Part shown: piece after piece, positions 14,859 to 14,898 of the stretch
Position numbering within the stretch: position 1 is the first letter of the stretch
How the letters are laid out: every line of letters begins with the position of its first letter
Notes under the pieces: model-generated
The model's database searches: none
What the model was told of the DNA's origin: nothing
The model's input: only the letters and a program-made list of their open reading frames with translations
NCBI GenBank assembly: GCA_964507325.1
Contig: CAZDQL010000128.1
Coordinates: 1 to 14,898, forward strand
Reading direction: 5' to 3'
Origin: CAZDQL01 sp964507325
GTDB taxonomy: Bacteria > Planctomycetota > UBA1135 > GCA-002686595
DNA length: 14,898 nucleotides
Position numbers and translations under genes: made by a program

Positions 14859-14898
14859 GGGCAGGGGTTGGAGGGATTGCGGGGGGAAGACCCTAGCC

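Noticed and set aside
1..14898. Search for tRNA, rRNA, CRISPR repeats, transposase genes, attachment sites and phage genes
   Set aside because: Reading both strands gave no cloverleaf-like sequence, regular repeat array or mobile-element protein. Small or divergent RNAs could still be missed by eye.

Overview
The window is GC-rich DNA (clearly above 65% by eye) with strong G/C preference at third codon positions. As a result, long antisense open frames occur everywhere. It reads as an ordinary bacterial chromosome segment: eleven protein-coding genes I can support plus one gene remnant. I see no rRNA, tRNA, CRISPR array, insertion sequence or prophage gene. The mix suggests a Gram-negative-type, possibly planctomycete-like bacterium: lipoprotein signals, an RND pump with a lipoprotein adaptor, a lipoprotein-type GH106-like enzyme, a DUF1579 lipoprotein and a Tat-type molybdoenzyme. 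The phylum is an inference; no marker gene is present.

Layout. Positions 27-6047 (minus) hold a two-subunit molybdenum hydroxylase (2Fe-2S subunit, then a Tat-exported molybdopterin subunit), followed after 105 bases by a large lipoprotein resembling GH106 alpha-L-rhamnosidases. Positions 6048-6300 form a divergent intergenic region. Positions 6301-6914 (plus) carry two small overlapping genes: a helical protein of unknown function and a 97-residue protein resembling the AF1514 family. They converge on a SIR2 deacylase (6925-7692, minus), and a perfect hairpin spans both stop codons.

Positions 7693-8425 (plus) carry a 32-codon remnant of a short-chain dehydrogenase whose stop overlaps the start of a complete DUF427 gene. 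This converges on an efflux operon (8445-13330, minus): lipoprotein membrane-fusion adaptor first, then the RND pump. No outer-membrane channel gene is in the window. After a 254-base intergenic region come a small membrane methyltransferase of the isoprenylcysteine/phospholipid methyltransferase type (13585-14124, minus) and a DUF1579 lipoprotein (14249-14848, minus).

The clear functional units are the molybdoenzyme pair, the adaptor-pump pair and the small overlapping gene pair. The other genes look like neighbours without an evident shared pathway. I found no convincing new multi-gene system. The points most worth a second look are the SDR remnant, the unknown small gene pair, the roughly 120-residue insertion in the efflux adaptor and a cysteine cluster in the pump's periplasmic domain.
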